In this document: in pieces, positions 50,740 through 58,480 of the stretch | Layout: every line of letters starts with the position of its first letter | Numbering within the stretch: the first letter of the stretch is position 1 | NCBI RefSeq assembly: GCF_004125265.1 | Contig: NZ_RDTE01000003.1 | Location: 5,394,001-5,458,000 of the forward strand | Length of the DNA: 64,000 bases | Origin: Streptomyces lydicus | GTDB taxonomy: Bacteria; Actinomycetota; Actinomycetes; Streptomycetales; Streptomycetaceae | Direction of reading: 5' to 3' | Program-made: the position numbers and the translations under genes | The notes under the pieces: generated by a model | What the model saw: the letters and a program-made list of their open reading frames with translations, nothing else | Told to the model about the DNA's origin: nothing | The model's database searches: none

Positions 50740-51534
50740 TCACGAAGAGCTCTTGTACACGCTCCAGCCCCCGTCGACGACGAGGCTCGCGCCCGTGACG
50801 AAGGACGCCTCGGGGGAGAGCAGGAAGGCGATGGCGGCGGCGACCTCCTCGGGCCGACCCAGCCGTCGCGCCGCCGTCTGCGCGGCGGCGGCCCGCCGCT
50901 CCTCCTCGCCGATGCCGTCCCAGGCCGCCGTCAGTACGGGGCCGGGCAGCACGCTGTTGACCCGGACCTCCGGCCCGTATTCGACGGCCAGTTGGCGCCC
51001 CAGACCGGTCAGCCCGGCCTTGGCCGCGGCGTACGCGGGCCGCCCCGGCAGCCCGATCAGCGCATGCACCGACGAGGTCAGCACCACCGTGCCATGGCGC
51101 GTCCGCAGATCCTCCAGGGCGGTGCGCACGCCGAGGAAGGAGCCGGTGAGATTGACCGCGAGCTGCCGGTCCCAGTCCGTGAGCGGGGTCTGTCCCGCGG
51201 ACGCCACATACGGCAGGAAGGCGTTGCTGACCAGCCCGTCCACCGGTCCGTAGCGCCGCCGTGCCGCCTCGACCGCCCGCCGCCAGTCGTCCTCGTCCGC
51301 CACATCGCAGTGCTCGTACGAGGCATGGCCGCCGGCCGCCCGGATCCGCCGTGCGGTGTGTTCGCCGCGCGCGTCGTCGATGTCCAGCAGCAGCACGCCG
51401 GCCCCCTCGGCCGCCAGCCGGTCGGCGGTGGCCGCCCCGATCCCGGCGGCGGCACCGGTCACCAGGACCGTACGGCCCTCGAACCGCTTGCCGTACGGGC
51501 CGTTCGCCGGGTGCGATGCGCGCTGCTGGCTCAT
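50740..51534 (-). CDS. Short-chain dehydrogenase/reductase
   Basis: 264 residues from the ATG at 51534; the frame is open to 51627 but the SDR fold starts near residue 18. NAD(P) motif TGAAAGIG, a modified NAG motif (VSNAF instead of NNAG), Ser in LTSSVHAL, catalytic Y and K in PAYAAAKAG, and VNSVLPGPV. This is a classical SDR of the 3-oxoacyl reductase/sugar dehydrogenase type. It lies just upstream of the beta-galactosidase on the same strand (81 bp), so a galactose or related sugar dehydrogenase role is possible. Confidence 0.9.
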   Translation of the reverse strand: MSQQRASHPANGPYGKRFEGRTVLVTGAAAGIGAATADRLAAEGAGVLLLDIDDARGEHTARRIRAAGGHASYEHCDVADEDDWRRAVEAARRRYGPVDGLVSNAFLPYVASAGQTPLTDWDRQLAVNLTGSFLGVRTALEDLRTRHGTVVLTSSVHALIGLPGRPAYAAAKAGLTGLGRQLAVEYGPEVRVNSVLPGPVLTAAWDGIGEEERRAAAAQTAARRLGRPEEVAAAIAFLLSPEASFVTGASLVVDGGWSVYKSSS

Positions 51535-51701
51535 GGCGCGATCCAAGCCCACGGGACGAGCGGCGGGCAAGGGGACAGGGGAGGAGAGGGGGGAGCAGAG
51601 GGGCGCGTGCAGATTTAGGGGGCGCACGTGAGTCGCATGCGCTCCACCAAAAAAAGTGCGGTGCGCGCCGGTCCCTGAGCGCCTGTGCGCGCGGACTCAG
51701 C

Positions 51702-51773
51702 CCTGACCTACTCCGGAATCCTGACCTGCTCCGGAATGTTGGCCTCCCCCGGAAAGCCGGCCTATCCCGGAAT
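51702..51773. repeat. Four 18-bp tandem repeats over the MarR stop
   Basis: Units CCTGACCTACTCCGGAAT, CCTGACCTGCTCCGGAAT and two more diverged copies. The fourth contains the MarR stop codon (51762-51764, minus strand). Confidence 0.85.
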
Positions 51774-52259
51774 GTTGTCGAACGGCCCGGTCAACCGCCG
51801 CAGCAGACCGGCCAGTTCGCCACGCTGCTGGTGGGAGAGCTCGGCGAGGATCGCACGCTCCTGTATCAGCAGCCCGGCCAGCGACTGGTCGGCCCGGTCG
51901 CGGCCCTCGGCCGTCAGCCTGACCAGCACTCCGCGCCGGTCGCTCGGGTCGGGCAGGCGCTCGACCAGGTTCTTCTTGGCGAGCCGGTCGATGCGGTTGG
52001 TCATCGTCCCCGAGGTGACCAGGGTCTGGGTCAGCAGCGCCCCGGGGGAGAGCTGATACGGCGCCCCGGCGCGCCGCAGCGCGGTGAGTACGTCGAACTC
52101 CCAGGGCTCCAGGCCCACCTCGGAAAAGGCGATACGGCGGGCCCGGTCAAGGTGCCTGGCCAGCCTGGAGACACGGCTGAGGACCTCAAGCGGTTCCACG
52201 TCGAGGTCCGGGCGCTCGCGGCGCCATGCTGCGACCAGTCGATCGACCTCGTCCTCCAT
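51762..52259 (-). CDS. MarR-family transcriptional regulator
   Basis: 165 residues. Winged helix-turn-helix of MarR type: EFDVLTALRRAGAPYQLSPGAL, LTSGTMTNRIDRL-like recognition helix (LVTSGTMTNRIDRLAKKNLV), wing DPSDRRGVLVRLTAEG. Dimerisation helices lie at both ends. MarR proteins usually repress a divergent gene and respond to small aromatic or oxidising compounds. The divergent gene is a methyltransferase 166 bp away, and a TCTnGACGTCnAGA palindrome lies between them. The last residues (NIPG) are coded by an 18-bp repeat unit. Confidence 0.93.
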   Translation of the reverse strand: MEDEVDRLVAAWRRERPDLDVEPLEVLSRVSRLARHLDRARRIAFSEVGLEPWEFDVLTALRRAGAPYQLSPGALLTQTLVTSGTMTNRIDRLAKKNLVERLPDPSDRRGVLVRLTAEGRDRADQSLAGLLIQERAILAELSHQQRGELAGLLRRLTGPFDNIPG

Positions 52260-52294
52260 GACGATCAGTGTAGAGGGTCTGTCGACATGAAGTC

Positions 52295-52308
52295 TCTTGA
52301 CGTCGAGA
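52295..52308. promoter_or_regulatory. Candidate MarR operator
   Basis: TCTTGACGTCGAGA, a 14-bp near-perfect palindrome (one mismatched pair) in the MarR/methyltransferase divergent region. It overlaps a TTGACG that could be a -35 box. Confidence 0.55.
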
Positions 52309-52424
52309 TATATTTCGCTGGACTATGGGGCATCGTCGGCGGGGGCTCGGTTTCCAGCCGAGACGGCCCGAATCCGACCGTGCCAGCCTTGTATCAGCCC
52401 TGCATCGGCAAAGGGGTTTCGATC

Positions 52425-53252
52425 ATGCACGACGCACCCATCTGGGATCCGCAGCAATACCTCCGCCACTCCGGGCACCGTACCCGCCCCTTCCACGACC
52501 TGCTCGCCCGGATACCCGACCTGCCCCGGCCGGACCGCCCCGCCCGCATCGCCGACCTCGGCTGCGGTCCAGGAAACGTCACCGCCGTGCTTGCCGCACG
52601 CTGGCCCGACGCCCATATCACCGGATACGACAACTCCCCGGAGATGCTCAAGGAAGCCGAGGCCCACGCCGGCCCCACCGCGGGCGGCGGCCACCTCGAC
52701 TTCGCCCCCGCCGACGCCGCCGACTGGGCCCCCGAGGAGACCTACGACCTGATCGTGTCCAATGCGGCGCTGCAGTGGGTCCCCAACCACCCCGATTCCT
52801 TCGCCCGTTGGATCGACGCCCTCGTCCCCGGCGGCACGTTCGCCTTCCAGGTCCCCGGCAACTTCACCTCGCCCAGCCACGCCCTCCTCGGCGAGCTGTG
52901 CGACGCCCCCCAGTGGCGCGAACGGCTCACCCTGCACGGCCGCCGCTTCGTCCACATCCTCGAACCGGCCGATTATCTGGAGCGCCTTACCGACCTCGGC
53001 TGTGCCACCGACGTATGGGAAACCACCTACGTCCAGCTCCTGAAGGGCGATGACCCGGTCCTCGACTGGGTCAAGGGCACCGCCCTGCGCCCCGTCCTGA
53101 CCGCCCTGGAAAACGACCCGGCCGCCCGCGACGCCTTCCTCGCCGAATACCGCGACGCCCTCCGCAAGGCCTACCCCACCGGCCCCCACGGCACCGTCTT
53201 CCCCTTCCGCCGCATCTTCGCCGTCGCCCGGAAGCCGGTGGCGGGGTGTTAG
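52425..53252 (+). CDS. Trans-aconitate 2-methyltransferase-like SAM methyltransferase
   Basis: 275 residues, AAGGGG 8 nt before the ATG. Class I SAM motif ADLGCGPGNVTAVL, then GYDNSPEML, an acidic DAADWAPEETYDLIVSNAALQWVP segment and the aconitate-methylase-specific regions (GGTFAFQVPGNF, DVWETTYVQLL, FLAEYRDALRKAYP). Tam enzymes methylate trans-aconitate to keep it from inhibiting aconitase. Probably repressed by the divergent MarR. Confidence 0.9.
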   Translation: MHDAPIWDPQQYLRHSGHRTRPFHDLLARIPDLPRPDRPARIADLGCGPGNVTAVLAARWPDAHITGYDNSPEMLKEAEAHAGPTAGGGHLDFAPADAADWAPEETYDLIVSNAALQWVPNHPDSFARWIDALVPGGTFAFQVPGNFTSPSHALLGELCDAPQWRERLTLHGRRFVHILEPADYLERLTDLGCATDVWETTYVQLLKGDDPVLDWVKGTALRPVLTALENDPAARDAFLAEYRDALRKAYPTGPHGTVFPFRRIFAVARKPVAGC

Positions 53253-53413
53253 CCGCCGCCCCCCGCCGACCCCTACCGGCCCTTGCGGACCAGCTGATCC
53301 CGCGGACCCGCTGCCCCTCATCCGCGAATCCGCTGACGCCCGGGGCCGTCCGTCCGTAACGTCCCGTCACGTAGCGATTCATCCCGACTCATCCCCCCAG
53401 AGGTGCATACGCC

Positions 53414-53803
53414 GTGATCACCGGCCTCGACCACATCCAGCTCGCCGCGCCCCCCGGCACCGAAGACGCCCTGCGCGCCTACTACGCGGACCTCCTCGAC
53501 ATGACGGAGACCCCCAAGCCGCCGGCGCTCGCGGCCCGCGGAGGATGCTGGTTCGAGGCCGGTACGGCCCGGCTCCACCTGGGCATCGAGGCGGACTTCC
53601 GCCCCTCGAAGAAGGCCCACCCCGGAATCCGCGTCCACGGCATCGACACCCTCGCCGCCCGCCTTTCCGCCGCCGGCGCCACCGTCACCTGGGACGATCA
53701 CCTGCCGGGCCACCGGCGTTTCTACTCGGCCGACCCGGTGGGCAACCGACTGGAATTCCTGGAGCCGGTGGGGGCGGTTACGGAATGGGATCCTTGTAAG
53801 TGA
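53414..53803 (+). CDS. VOC/glyoxalase-fold protein
   Basis: 129 residues from a GTG. Two beta-alpha-beta-beta-beta modules: ITGLDHIQLAAPPGTEDALR with a metal-ligand-like His, and RVHGIDTLAARLSAAGA with DPVGNRLEFLEP carrying the usual Glu. Such single-domain VOC proteins are small dioxygenases, isomerases or binding proteins, and the exact reaction is not evident. Its last 26 bp overlap, on the opposite strand, the end of the broken gene at 53778. Confidence 0.9.
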   Translation: MITGLDHIQLAAPPGTEDALRAYYADLLDMTETPKPPALAARGGCWFEAGTARLHLGIEADFRPSKKAHPGIRVHGIDTLAARLSAAGATVTWDDHLPGHRRFYSADPVGNRLEFLEPVGAVTEWDPCK

Positions 53804-53927
53804 GCGTTCCGGGAAACAGCGCCAGGAACTCCTTGTCCTGGGGGACCATCAACGTCCCCCAGGAGCCGTCGGCGAACCCGAACTGGAACTCCTTCCGCCC
53901 GCCGGAGCGGTGACGCGTCCAGGCCAG
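53778..53927 (-). pseudogene. Truncated duplicate of the DGSWGTL protein's C-terminus
   Basis: 49 codons plus TAA matching the last 49 residues of the protein at 53978: LAWTR...FGFADGSWGTLMVP...LFPGTLTYKDPIP against LSWTR...LGFTDGSWGTLFGP...YFPHTLGKRDPIP. The match begins abruptly at codon 1 of the fragment; upstream sequence in this frame is not similar and no start codon with a ribosome site precedes it. It looks like the remnant of a tandem gene copy, left by a deletion between repeats. Confidence 0.7.
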
Positions 53928-53977
53928 TCCAGGCCGGTACGGGGAAACAGGCGCCCGACGGCTCCACGATTGCAGGG

Positions 53978-54610
53978 CTAAGGGATGGGGTCCCGCTTGC
54001 CGAGGGTGTGCGGGAAGTACTTCGCGCATTCGTCTGTGCCGGGGCCGAACAGCGTCCCCCACGAGCCGTCGGTGAAACCCAGCTGCACGTCGTGGTCGTG
54101 GGCGCCGGTCAGACGGGTCCAGGAAAGGCAGTCGCGGCGGAAAGCCGGACCCAGTTCGATCGCCTCGTCCAGTTTCCCGTTCCAGCGGTTGTACTGCGCG
54201 TACACGAAGTGGAAATTTCTTTCGGTGAGCGCGACCGCGGTGACGACGCCCACCTTGGCCCGCGGCTGAGCTGCCGCCAGCCACTGGCCGGCCATACTGT
54301 CCCAGCCGCCGAAGAACGACTTCTTCCGCTTCTGCGCCTTCGCCCTCTTGGCAGGATCCGTCACCCTGTCGAACTGACTGGGCGACGAAACGTCGGCGAT
54401 CAGGAACCGGAAGATGAATTCCCCGAACTTACCCAGGAAGTCTTTCGAACTCGGCCGTCCGTCGGCCAGTACGACTGGCCGTCGCTTATGCGGCACGTCA
54501 CAGCTATCCGTACCGCTGGCAAATGGTGAGCGCGTTGTGGTGAACCCGCCCAGATAGACCTCGCCCGCGGGCAGTACCGCGGGGATTTTCTGCTCCAGAT
54601 CAGCTCGCAT
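53978..54610 (-). CDS. Unrecognised protein with GFxDGSWGTL motif
   Basis: 210 residues, AGAGGAG before the ATG, 14 bp after the upstream gene. Features: EVYLGGFTTTRSPF at the N-terminus, a basic linker KRAKAQKRKKSFFGGW near 95-110, a strand-rich middle (VGVVTAVALTERNFHFVYAQYNRW) and the C-terminal motif LGFTDGSWGTLFGP followed by YFPHTLGKRDPIP. The strand pattern suggests a small PH-like or similar fold, but I cannot name the family. It is the last intact gene of a putative operon with WXG-type genes. A partial copy of its 3' end lies directly downstream. Confidence 0.78.
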   Translation of the reverse strand: MRADLEQKIPAVLPAGEVYLGGFTTTRSPFASGTDSCDVPHKRRPVVLADGRPSSKDFLGKFGEFIFRFLIADVSSPSQFDRVTDPAKRAKAQKRKKSFFGGWDSMAGQWLAAAQPRAKVGVVTAVALTERNFHFVYAQYNRWNGKLDEAIELGPAFRRDCLSWTRLTGAHDHDVQLGFTDGSWGTLFGPGTDECAKYFPHTLGKRDPIP

Positions 54611-54624
54611 GCTCTCAGCTCCTC

Positions 54625-55758
54625 TCAGCCGAACAGGGAATCAGGCGCCGCTGTGGCGCGGTGACACGGGGCGGTCACCACGGCGGTGAATGTGCCGGCT
54701 TCGATGTCCACAGACGCGGTGAACGCATAACCGGCCGATTGCTCAGGCACATCGTCCCCGGCACATACGCGGACGCGATTCCCGGAGCTTTCCGTCTCTG
54801 TCTGCCATCCTCGCGCCGTGAAAGAGGCGACGATCCTCGGAAGTGCGTGCGTGAGATCGCCGTTCATCACGCTGCCGATGGACCAGCCGTGCCGTGCCGA
54901 GCAGGCGGACCGTAGGCCCTTGGCCCAGCACTGGGCGCAGGTCACGGAGGTGACCTGCCCACCGCCCATGCTCCCGTGCAGTGCCACGGCATCTATCAGT
55001 CGGCTGGAGTGCCAATACGGTTCCTGCTTCACGCCGTCCGTCGGCTCGACCGTGGCCGGGGAGCTCTGCCGCATGGCCCGATAGTCCTCGACCTCTTGGT
55101 CGGTACCCCAGTCGATGGTTTTGAGGATCTCGGCGAAGAGTTCGGAGTGCAGGTCCCAGTCCTCGCTGGAAGGGGAGTCGAGTGCGAAGATCAGCATCTC
55201 GCGCGTGCCGGGCAACGGGATGTACACCTGGATCTGTGACTGCTGGACCGCCACTTCCTGGCCCGTGGGCGACCACTGTGCGGAGATGATGAAGCCTGAT
55301 GCGCCGATGCGGCTGAGCGCGGGCCCGCAGGGCAGTTCCACGCGCTGGTATTCATCGTCGGGGTGGGTCCGTTCCAGTGTCTCCTGCATGGTGCGCAGGA
55401 GTTCCTCGTCGTCGTCGCTCTCGTGCTCGATCTGGCTGACGATGATGGTGGAACCGCTCGGACGGCCCTCCACTTCGAGGAAACACAGCCCGGCGTAGAT
55501 GACATTGGCCTCCAACATCAGGTCCATCTGCGACCCGAGCGCCAGCGCGAAACGAAACCGGTCCTCGTCCGACCGATCCGCCATCAGATCGGTGACCAGC
55601 GTGTACAACTGCTCCGCACCGGTCTCGTAGTCCGGCGCGTCCACGGGTAGTTCCCGTACGAACGGCGGCATGATCCAGCCGATGTTCAGCCGGGCCCGCT
55701 TCGGCGCTGGGGGCGGAACGGCGGCGGCCTCTTCGACGGGGGCGGACGGATACGACAC
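54625..55758 (-). CDS. Unrecognised two-domain protein of the WXG locus
   Basis: 377 residues from a GTG with GAGAGGAA upstream, 19 bp after the WXG-led gene. Residues 1-20 are Pro/Ala-rich. Residues about 25-230 form one domain, acidic, with ALALGSQMDLMLEANVIYAG, a GxALSRIGASGFIISAQWSPTG strand region and IFALDSPSSEDWDLHSELFAEILKTI; the last pattern recalls LpqN-like secreted proteins. Residues about 260-370 form a second strand-rich domain with six cysteines. No signal peptide. Its place next to a WXG candidate effector fits a chaperone, accessory or immunity role, which is inference only. Confidence 0.78.
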   Translation of the reverse strand: MSYPSAPVEEAAAVPPPAPKRARLNIGWIMPPFVRELPVDAPDYETGAEQLYTLVTDLMADRSDEDRFRFALALGSQMDLMLEANVIYAGLCFLEVEGRPSGSTIIVSQIEHESDDDEELLRTMQETLERTHPDDEYQRVELPCGPALSRIGASGFIISAQWSPTGQEVAVQQSQIQVYIPLPGTREMLIFALDSPSSEDWDLHSELFAEILKTIDWGTDQEVEDYRAMRQSSPATVEPTDGVKQEPYWHSSRLIDAVALHGSMGGGQVTSVTCAQCWAKGLRSACSARHGWSIGSVMNGDLTHALPRIVASFTARGWQTETESSGNRVRVCAGDDVPEQSAGYAFTASVDIEAGTFTAVVTAPCHRATAAPDSLFG

Positions 55759-55777
55759 TTTGCGTTCCTCTCAGCCC

Positions 55778-57040
55778 TCAGGCGGCCAGCGTCTGATGGA
55801 ACTTGGCGCCGGACGGGCCCGGCGCCTGGGTCTTTGTTTCGCCGCCGTCGGCGAGGTGGTGATAGGCGCCATTGAGGGTGGAGCGCGTCTTGAGGAGCAA
55901 CTGGGTGTGGGCTCCCGGCAGTTCTTTCCCGGTCAACGTCTTGGAGACCCAGTTCATCCCCTTCTGGCCGAGGCCGTCAGAGAACGCCTCAGCCATGCCC
56001 GATGGGGTATTCCTGGCGATGTTCCCCGCCTTGAGGGCCTTGCCTGCCCCCGCCAGCTTTCCACCGAGCTGGGCGCCGGCTTCGCCGGCCGCACCCCAGC
56101 CGGCCTTCGCCGACTTGATCGCCCCACCGAAGCCCGGGACGATGCCGAGGGCATCGAGCCCGACCTTCCACATCGATGTGCCGTTGCCCCGTGCATTGCC
56201 GATCCAGTGGCCCGCCATGGCGCCCGCCGCGAACACTGCGGAAGCGCCGCCGAGTACGGTGCCCACCGCCGTGCCGACACCCGGGATGATCTGACATGCC
56301 AGAGCGGCAGCCGCCAGGCCGGACGAGATGGTCGACAGCAGATCCGCGTTCTCGACCAGCCAGTCCGTGAAGGCCCGGAAGCCGGCCTTGAGGCCGTCGA
56401 TCGCCCTGTTCCACCAGTGGAGGTCCGGCGGGTGGTTCTCCGACGCCTTGAGAATCGCGCGCTCCGCCTCGCCGGCGCGGTCCTTCCACTGGGCGTAGAT
56501 GCGCTCGGCCTCGCGGACGAGGTCGTCCAGCTTGTCCTGGGAGTTGTCGACCTTGTGCGTGGCCGTGTCGATATCGGCGAGGAGCTGCTTGAACCCGGGG
56601 TCCTCCGGGTCCACAGTCATCAGATTGAGGCCGTCGTACCGCTTTTTCAGGCGGTCGTAGTGCTCCCGGTTGGCCGTCACGTCCTTGCGGGTCGCCGCGG
56701 CCTCCGACTCGATCTTTTCGGCCTTGTGCTGAAATCCCTGCAGATGGGTGTGCCAGCCCCGCAGAGCCTTGGCGCAGTCGTGCATCGATTCGCTGCCCTG
56801 GTGAAGGTACTTGGGAAGTTCGCCGAGCTTCTTCGCGAAGTTCTGCGCCGCTTCACCTTCCCATGCGCCGTCGCTCTTGCCGATCGACTTGAGCATATGG
56901 TCGAGCTCGTCGAGCTGGTCGCCGACGGACTTCACATCCGAAGCGAGGGCCTGGATCTGGTCCAGATCTCCCTTGGCCGGATTGAACTTGACGCCGGGCC
57001 AGGCCGAGTCGTCATCGATGAATATGCTGCGCCAGGACAT
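55778..57040 (-). CDS. WXG-led putative type VII secretion substrate
   Basis: 420 residues, GGGGAG before the ATG. The N-terminal 100 residues are a helical hairpin (DLDQIQALASDVKSVGDQLD... then W60-E-G62 at the turn, then NFAKKLGELPKYL), the WXG100 fold; a long coiled coil (105-200) follows, with W208-W209. Residues 236-282 are hydrophobic Gly/Ala-rich (STISSGLAAAALACQIIPGVG), as in pore or translocation segments of T7SS toxins. The C-terminal 110 residues (KAGNIARNTPSGMAEAF...GETKTQAPGPSG) match no toxin known to me. It is the largest gene of a four-gene minus-strand unit with a WXG100-size protein in front. Confidence 0.8.
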   Translation of the reverse strand: MSWRSIFIDDDSAWPGVKFNPAKGDLDQIQALASDVKSVGDQLDELDHMLKSIGKSDGAWEGEAAQNFAKKLGELPKYLHQGSESMHDCAKALRGWHTHLQGFQHKAEKIESEAAATRKDVTANREHYDRLKKRYDGLNLMTVDPEDPGFKQLLADIDTATHKVDNSQDKLDDLVREAERIYAQWKDRAGEAERAILKASENHPPDLHWWNRAIDGLKAGFRAFTDWLVENADLLSTISSGLAAAALACQIIPGVGTAVGTVLGGASAVFAAGAMAGHWIGNARGNGTSMWKVGLDALGIVPGFGGAIKSAKAGWGAAGEAGAQLGGKLAGAGKALKAGNIARNTPSGMAEAFSDGLGQKGMNWVSKTLTGKELPGAHTQLLLKTRSTLNGAYHHLADGGETKTQAPGPSGAKFHQTLAA

Positions 57041-57105
57041 GCGTCTCCCCGTGTGATCAAACTTTGCTTCGGCATCGCGTTGAGCCGATCAGGCTGCGCC
57101 GGCGG

Positions 57106-57396
57106 TTACTTCTTGCCCATCATCTTGGCGTTCTCTTCTTCGCCTGCCTTATAGGCGTCCAGCGTCAGCTTGAGCTTCTCGTGAATCTCCTTCGCGGCAC
57201 CCGCGATCCGCTTGATGCCGTCACCCCACTGATCCTGGAACTCGTCACAGGCGTCGTCGAGACCATCGGTGCCCAGAGTCTTCGGGCCCACCTTGTTGAG
57301 CCGGTGCTGCGCGTCCCGCATGCGGTCGTCCGCATCCGCGAGCTTCTTGAGCATCGCCTGGATGCGCTCGACATCTATTTTGAAGTCTGTTGCCAC
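57106..57396 (-). CDS. WXG100-size (ESAT-6-like) protein
   Basis: 96 residues from a GTG with GGGGGAA upstream; the frame runs on to 57453 without a better start. All-helical: helix 1 (DVERIQAMLKKLADADDRMRDAQHRLNK), a turn, then helix 2 (LDDACDEFQDQWGDGIKRIAGAAKEIHEKL) and a charged end. The WG-D-G at 57-60 stands near the helix turn but is not a canonical W-x-G. Length and predicted fold fit the small partners encoded before T7SS substrates. No membrane segment. First gene of the unit that continues to 53978. Confidence 0.78.
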   Translation of the reverse strand: MATDFKIDVERIQAMLKKLADADDRMRDAQHRLNKVGPKTLGTDGLDDACDEFQDQWGDGIKRIAGAAKEIHEKLKLTLDAYKAGEEENAKMMGKK

Positions 57397-57513
57397 AGCG
57401 CGATTCCCCCATCGCTCAGCTATTTCTTGGGTGCGACGATCCCTGATCGGCACATTTGCTCACCGTACCGTGACCGCCCGACAGGGTGAAAGTACAGGGT
57501 TAAAGGAGGGGTA

Positions 57514-57555
57514 ATGTGCAGCAAGGTGGCATGGAAAAGAGGCATGAAGAAATAA
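57514..57555 (+). CDS. Possible 13-residue cationic peptide
   Basis: AGGAGG (57504-57509, within AAAGGAGGGG) precedes an ATG at 57514. The peptide MCSKVAWKRGMKK ends at TAA 57555. The near-perfect ribosome site in an otherwise A/T-rich gap makes translation conceivable. It is divergent from the WXG unit. The composition is basic with one Cys and one Trp. It may be chance. Confidence 0.25.
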   Translation: MCSKVAWKRGMKK

Positions 57556-57643
57556 ACTATAGGCTATGCCGGATATGTCGCCAGATGTCGAGTGCCTGCA
57601 TGGCGGCGATCCGTGAAATGGAGAGCGGCGCCCAGGCCTGGTG

Positions 57644-58285
57644 CTACGCGCCGTACAGCACTGCCTGCGCATAGATGAGGTTCGCGTCCAGCAGTCCGGT
57701 ATCTGCGCGGTATCGGCCGGACTTGAAGTCGAGGGCGGGCTTCCGTGGCCTGTCGCCGGATCGCGTGCGCCAGTGGGCGCGGCGGGGCTTGTCCCAAAGC
57801 CACCAGCTCGAATGCGTACCGCCGTTGAGGAGATCCAGCAACGCAAGAATGACCCAGAAGGGCGAGAATGCCCAATAGGTGATCCAGCCGCGGATATTCC
57901 CCTTGTAGGCGGTCACGCTGTACTGCCTTCCCGCGTCCTCGATGCGCCACGCCTGACGGATTCCTCGGGGGGAACGTTCGTGGGTCACCTGGCCGATGAA
58001 TCGGCCGTATCCGTCATGCACTGTATAGATGGTCTGCCGGTCGGTGGCGCCGGCTTGAGGGGCGATGGTGCACAGGGAATGCGCAGGCTCTGCCGCGGTC
58101 GTCAGCGTGAAGGCCGGCTGTTGCTCGGAACTGGTGAGGTGGTGATGAACCCGGGCCAGCGACGGGCCGGGGGCCATCTTCCCGGTCCGTCCCGGGTGCA
58201 GGATGCCCCATGCCGCACACCCCGGCAACGCGGAGAACTCCTTCGCAGCGTCGTTCCGTGTGATGCCGAACGCGACCTCGGACAT
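57644..58285 (-). CDS. Membrane-anchored paralogue A
   Basis: 213 residues. N-terminal domain about 1-125 with strand-rich segments (AHSLCTIAPQAG, YTVHDGYGRFIGQVTHERSPRGIRQAWRIED); then KGNIRGWITYWAFSPFWVILALLDLLNG, a membrane helix at about 131-153; then a basic, Trp-rich tail ending RYRADTGLLDANLIYAQAVLYGA. No signal peptide, so the N-terminal domain is probably cytoplasmic. It is clearly homologous over its whole length to the next gene upstream (58481). Family not recognised. It lies beside the WXG locus on the same strand. Confidence 0.8.
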   Translation of the reverse strand: MSEVAFGITRNDAAKEFSALPGCAAWGILHPGRTGKMAPGPSLARVHHHLTSSEQQPAFTLTTAAEPAHSLCTIAPQAGATDRQTIYTVHDGYGRFIGQVTHERSPRGIRQAWRIEDAGRQYSVTAYKGNIRGWITYWAFSPFWVILALLDLLNGGTHSSWWLWDKPRRAHWRTRSGDRPRKPALDFKSGRYRADTGLLDANLIYAQAVLYGA

Positions 58286-58330
58286 TGCTCACTCCGTCAT
58301 TCCTGATTCGATTTGCCTCGTCCCGTGGGA

Positions 58331-58352
58331 GTCTCACCCTCGCGTACCCGGG
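58331..58352. promoter_or_regulatory. Conserved upstream block of paralogue A
   Basis: GTCTCACCCTCGCGTACCCG plus two bases, 46 bp upstream of the paralogue A start. The same block, one base shorter, is at 59161. A shared promoter or operator element, or just part of the duplicated unit. Confidence 0.5.
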
Positions 58353-58480
58353 GGCTGTCCCACGTTTCCCCTTGGGCGTGGCATCTGGCGACGGCCCATC
58401 AGCGTGCCGGACGGCGGTCAAGGGGGGAGTTTCGCCGGGCTCAGCGCCGTCGCGGCACGCCCTTCGGAGCTCTATCGGCG

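Noticed and set aside
53778..54284. An intact gene ending at 53778
   Set aside because: Only the last 49 codons resemble a protein (the neighbour's C-terminus). The earlier part of the frame is an Arg/Pro-rich shadow of the 53978 gene.
57531..57674. 47-codon plus-strand frame overlapping the end of paralogue A
   Set aside because: It has no ribosome site and is largely the antisense of the conserved paralogue C-terminus.
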